DNA from: Sphaerisporangium sp039871875
Lineage (GTDB): Bacteria > Actinomycetota > Actinomycetes > Streptosporangiales > Streptosporangiaceae
DNA: 64,000 nt
NCBI RefSeq assembly: GCF_039871875.1
Contig: NZ_JBDPMD010000033.1
Location: 1-64,000, forward strand
Direction: 5' to 3'
The notes under the pieces are model-generated. The model made no database searches, was not told the origin of the DNA, and worked only from the letters and a program-made list of their open reading frames with translations. Positions within the stretch are counted from its first letter, which is position 1; every line of letters begins with the position of its first letter. Positions 63,185-64,000 of the stretch are shown here, in pieces. Made by a program: the position numbers and the translations under genes.

Positions 63185-63700
63185 TGCCGCCGTCCCTCCG
63201 GGACGCACGGTCGTGGAGTCATCGTGTTCGCCGTGCCCGCTACCGCTGTCCCTTCGGGACGCACGGTCGTGGAGTCATCGTGTTCGCCGTGCCACCGCTG
63301 TCTTCGGGACGCACGGTCGTGGAGTCATCGTGTTCGCCGTGCCACCGCTGTCTTCGGGACGTGCGGCCGTGGAGTCATCGTGTTCGCCGTGCCACCGCTG
63401 TCTTCGGGACGTGCGGCCGTGGAGTCATCGTGATTGCCGTGCCACCGCCGTCCCTCCGGGACCCGCGGCCGCGGAATCACCGTGTTCGCCGTACCACGGC
63501 TGTCCCTCCGGGATGTGACCGGCGGCCGTGGAGTTGTCGTGTTCGCCGTGCCACCGCTGTCTCTTCGGGGCGTGCGGTCGTGGAGTCATCGTGATTGCCG
63601 GACCACCGCCGTCCCTCCGGGACCCGCGGCCGCGAAATCATCGTGATCGTCGTACCACCGCTGCCCCCTTCGGGACGTGCGGCCGTGGAGTCGTCGTGTT
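63185..63700. repeat. 50-bp tandem repeat array in a gene-free spacer
   Basis: The landmark GG[TC]CGTGGAGTCATCG recurs at exactly 50-base steps at 63265, 63315, 63365 and 63415, with more diverged copies on both sides (about ten in all). Units follow one another without unique spacers and are not a multiple of three, so this is neither CRISPR nor coding. The whole spacer 63072-63900 contains no credible gene. Confidence 0.88.
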
Positions 63701-63900
63701 GGTCGTACCGTGTTCCGCCGCGCCGGCGTGTGAAAGGGGCGCTTGGGGCGGGGGAACCAGGCTGCCGGGGGGTGGGTGGGGGTATCTCGCTAGTGTCGCG
63801 CGGGTGTGCGGCGCCTTTCCGGCTCGACCGTGGGGGGAGGGGTGGGTAGCCTTTGGCGACCGTAACATAATTCGGTCGGGCTTGGACGGAAGGACGTGGG

Positions 63901-64000
63901 ATGCGTATCGGCATGGCTCTCAACTACGCGGGAGGGTTCAAGGAGACCGTGGCCGAGCTGGCCGACTACGAGAAGGCCGGGCTCGACATCGTCTTCGTCG
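63901..64000 (+). CDS. LLM-class F420-dependent oxidoreductase, 5' part
   Basis: Only 33 codons lie inside the window: MRIGMALNYAGGFKETVAEL, then DYEKAGLDIVFV. This is the N-terminal strand and helix of the luciferase-like monooxygenase fold, and the ending AGLDIVFV is a familiar F420-type pattern. The ribosome site GGAAGGA is at about 63888-63894, and a CATAAT -10-like element at 63866. The gene continues past the edge. Confidence 0.75.
   Translation, partial: MRIGMALNYAGGFKETVAELADYEKAGLDIVFV

Noticed and set aside
63185..63700. CRISPR array
   Set aside because: Repeat units abut each other without unique spacers and no cas genes are near.

Overview
The window is high-GC DNA with strong G/C third-codon bias. 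It looks like the chromosome of a sporulating actinomycete of the Streptosporangiales type (Nonomuraea, Streptosporangium or Microbispora-like). This is inferred from the degenerate actinobacterial PriA, the SARP regulator, the XRE/DUF397/ATP-binding regulatory trio, the rare TTA codons and the F420-type oxidoreductase at the right edge. No rRNA, tRNA, CRISPR array or intact transposon was seen.

Left housekeeping block (1-8.5 kb): the 3' part of priA, two tandem paralogous genes of unknown function, def, fmt, rsmB and a cupin gene. The natural continuation is rpe, but rpe lies about 37 kb away at 45.4 kb. The cupin-rpe junction is present twice: at 8363-8508 an intact cupin end is followed by a relic of the rpe start, and at 45269-45418 a broken cupin end is followed by the intact rpe. 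Everything between looks like one inserted island.

Island (8.5-45.3 kb): a bldA-type (two TTA codons) SARP activator with a short coupled upstream ORF, a SARP-box array, and a polyketide/lipid operon. The operon holds four PKS proteins with five ketosynthases, every one paired with a KR and none with a DH or ER. It also encodes a complete FkbK/ACP/FkbI/FkbH set for hydroxymalonyl-ACP (no O-methyltransferase seen), a type II thioesterase, an Sfp-type PPTase and a fatty acyl-AMP ligase (FAAL). Only two of the five modules keep an apparently intact AT. The others show Ser to Arg, complete loss, and catalytic His to Asn. The last PKS (35.6-40.6 kb) also has a KR with Tyr to Ser, has no ACP, and carries three in-frame minisatellites. 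The working model is a fatty-acid-primed, polyhydroxylated lipid in which AT-deficient modules may be served from hydroxymalonyl-ACP. A divergent ABC exporter/TetR pair with a clear operator follows, then an ATP-binding pseudogene, an XRE regulator and a double-DUF397 protein.

Right block (45.4-64 kb): rpe, an SDR, a five-gene oligopeptide-type ABC importer on the minus strand, and an FMN-riboswitch operon ribE-ribM-ribBA-ribH. These are followed by a PH-domain membrane protein, CO-dehydrogenase-type maturation genes (MoxR, VWA, XdhC, MobA-like) and the start of an LLM oxidoreductase. Minisatellites are unusually frequent here. Those inside genes have periods divisible by three (27, 33, 42 bp), while those in spacers (50 and about 172 bp) do not.
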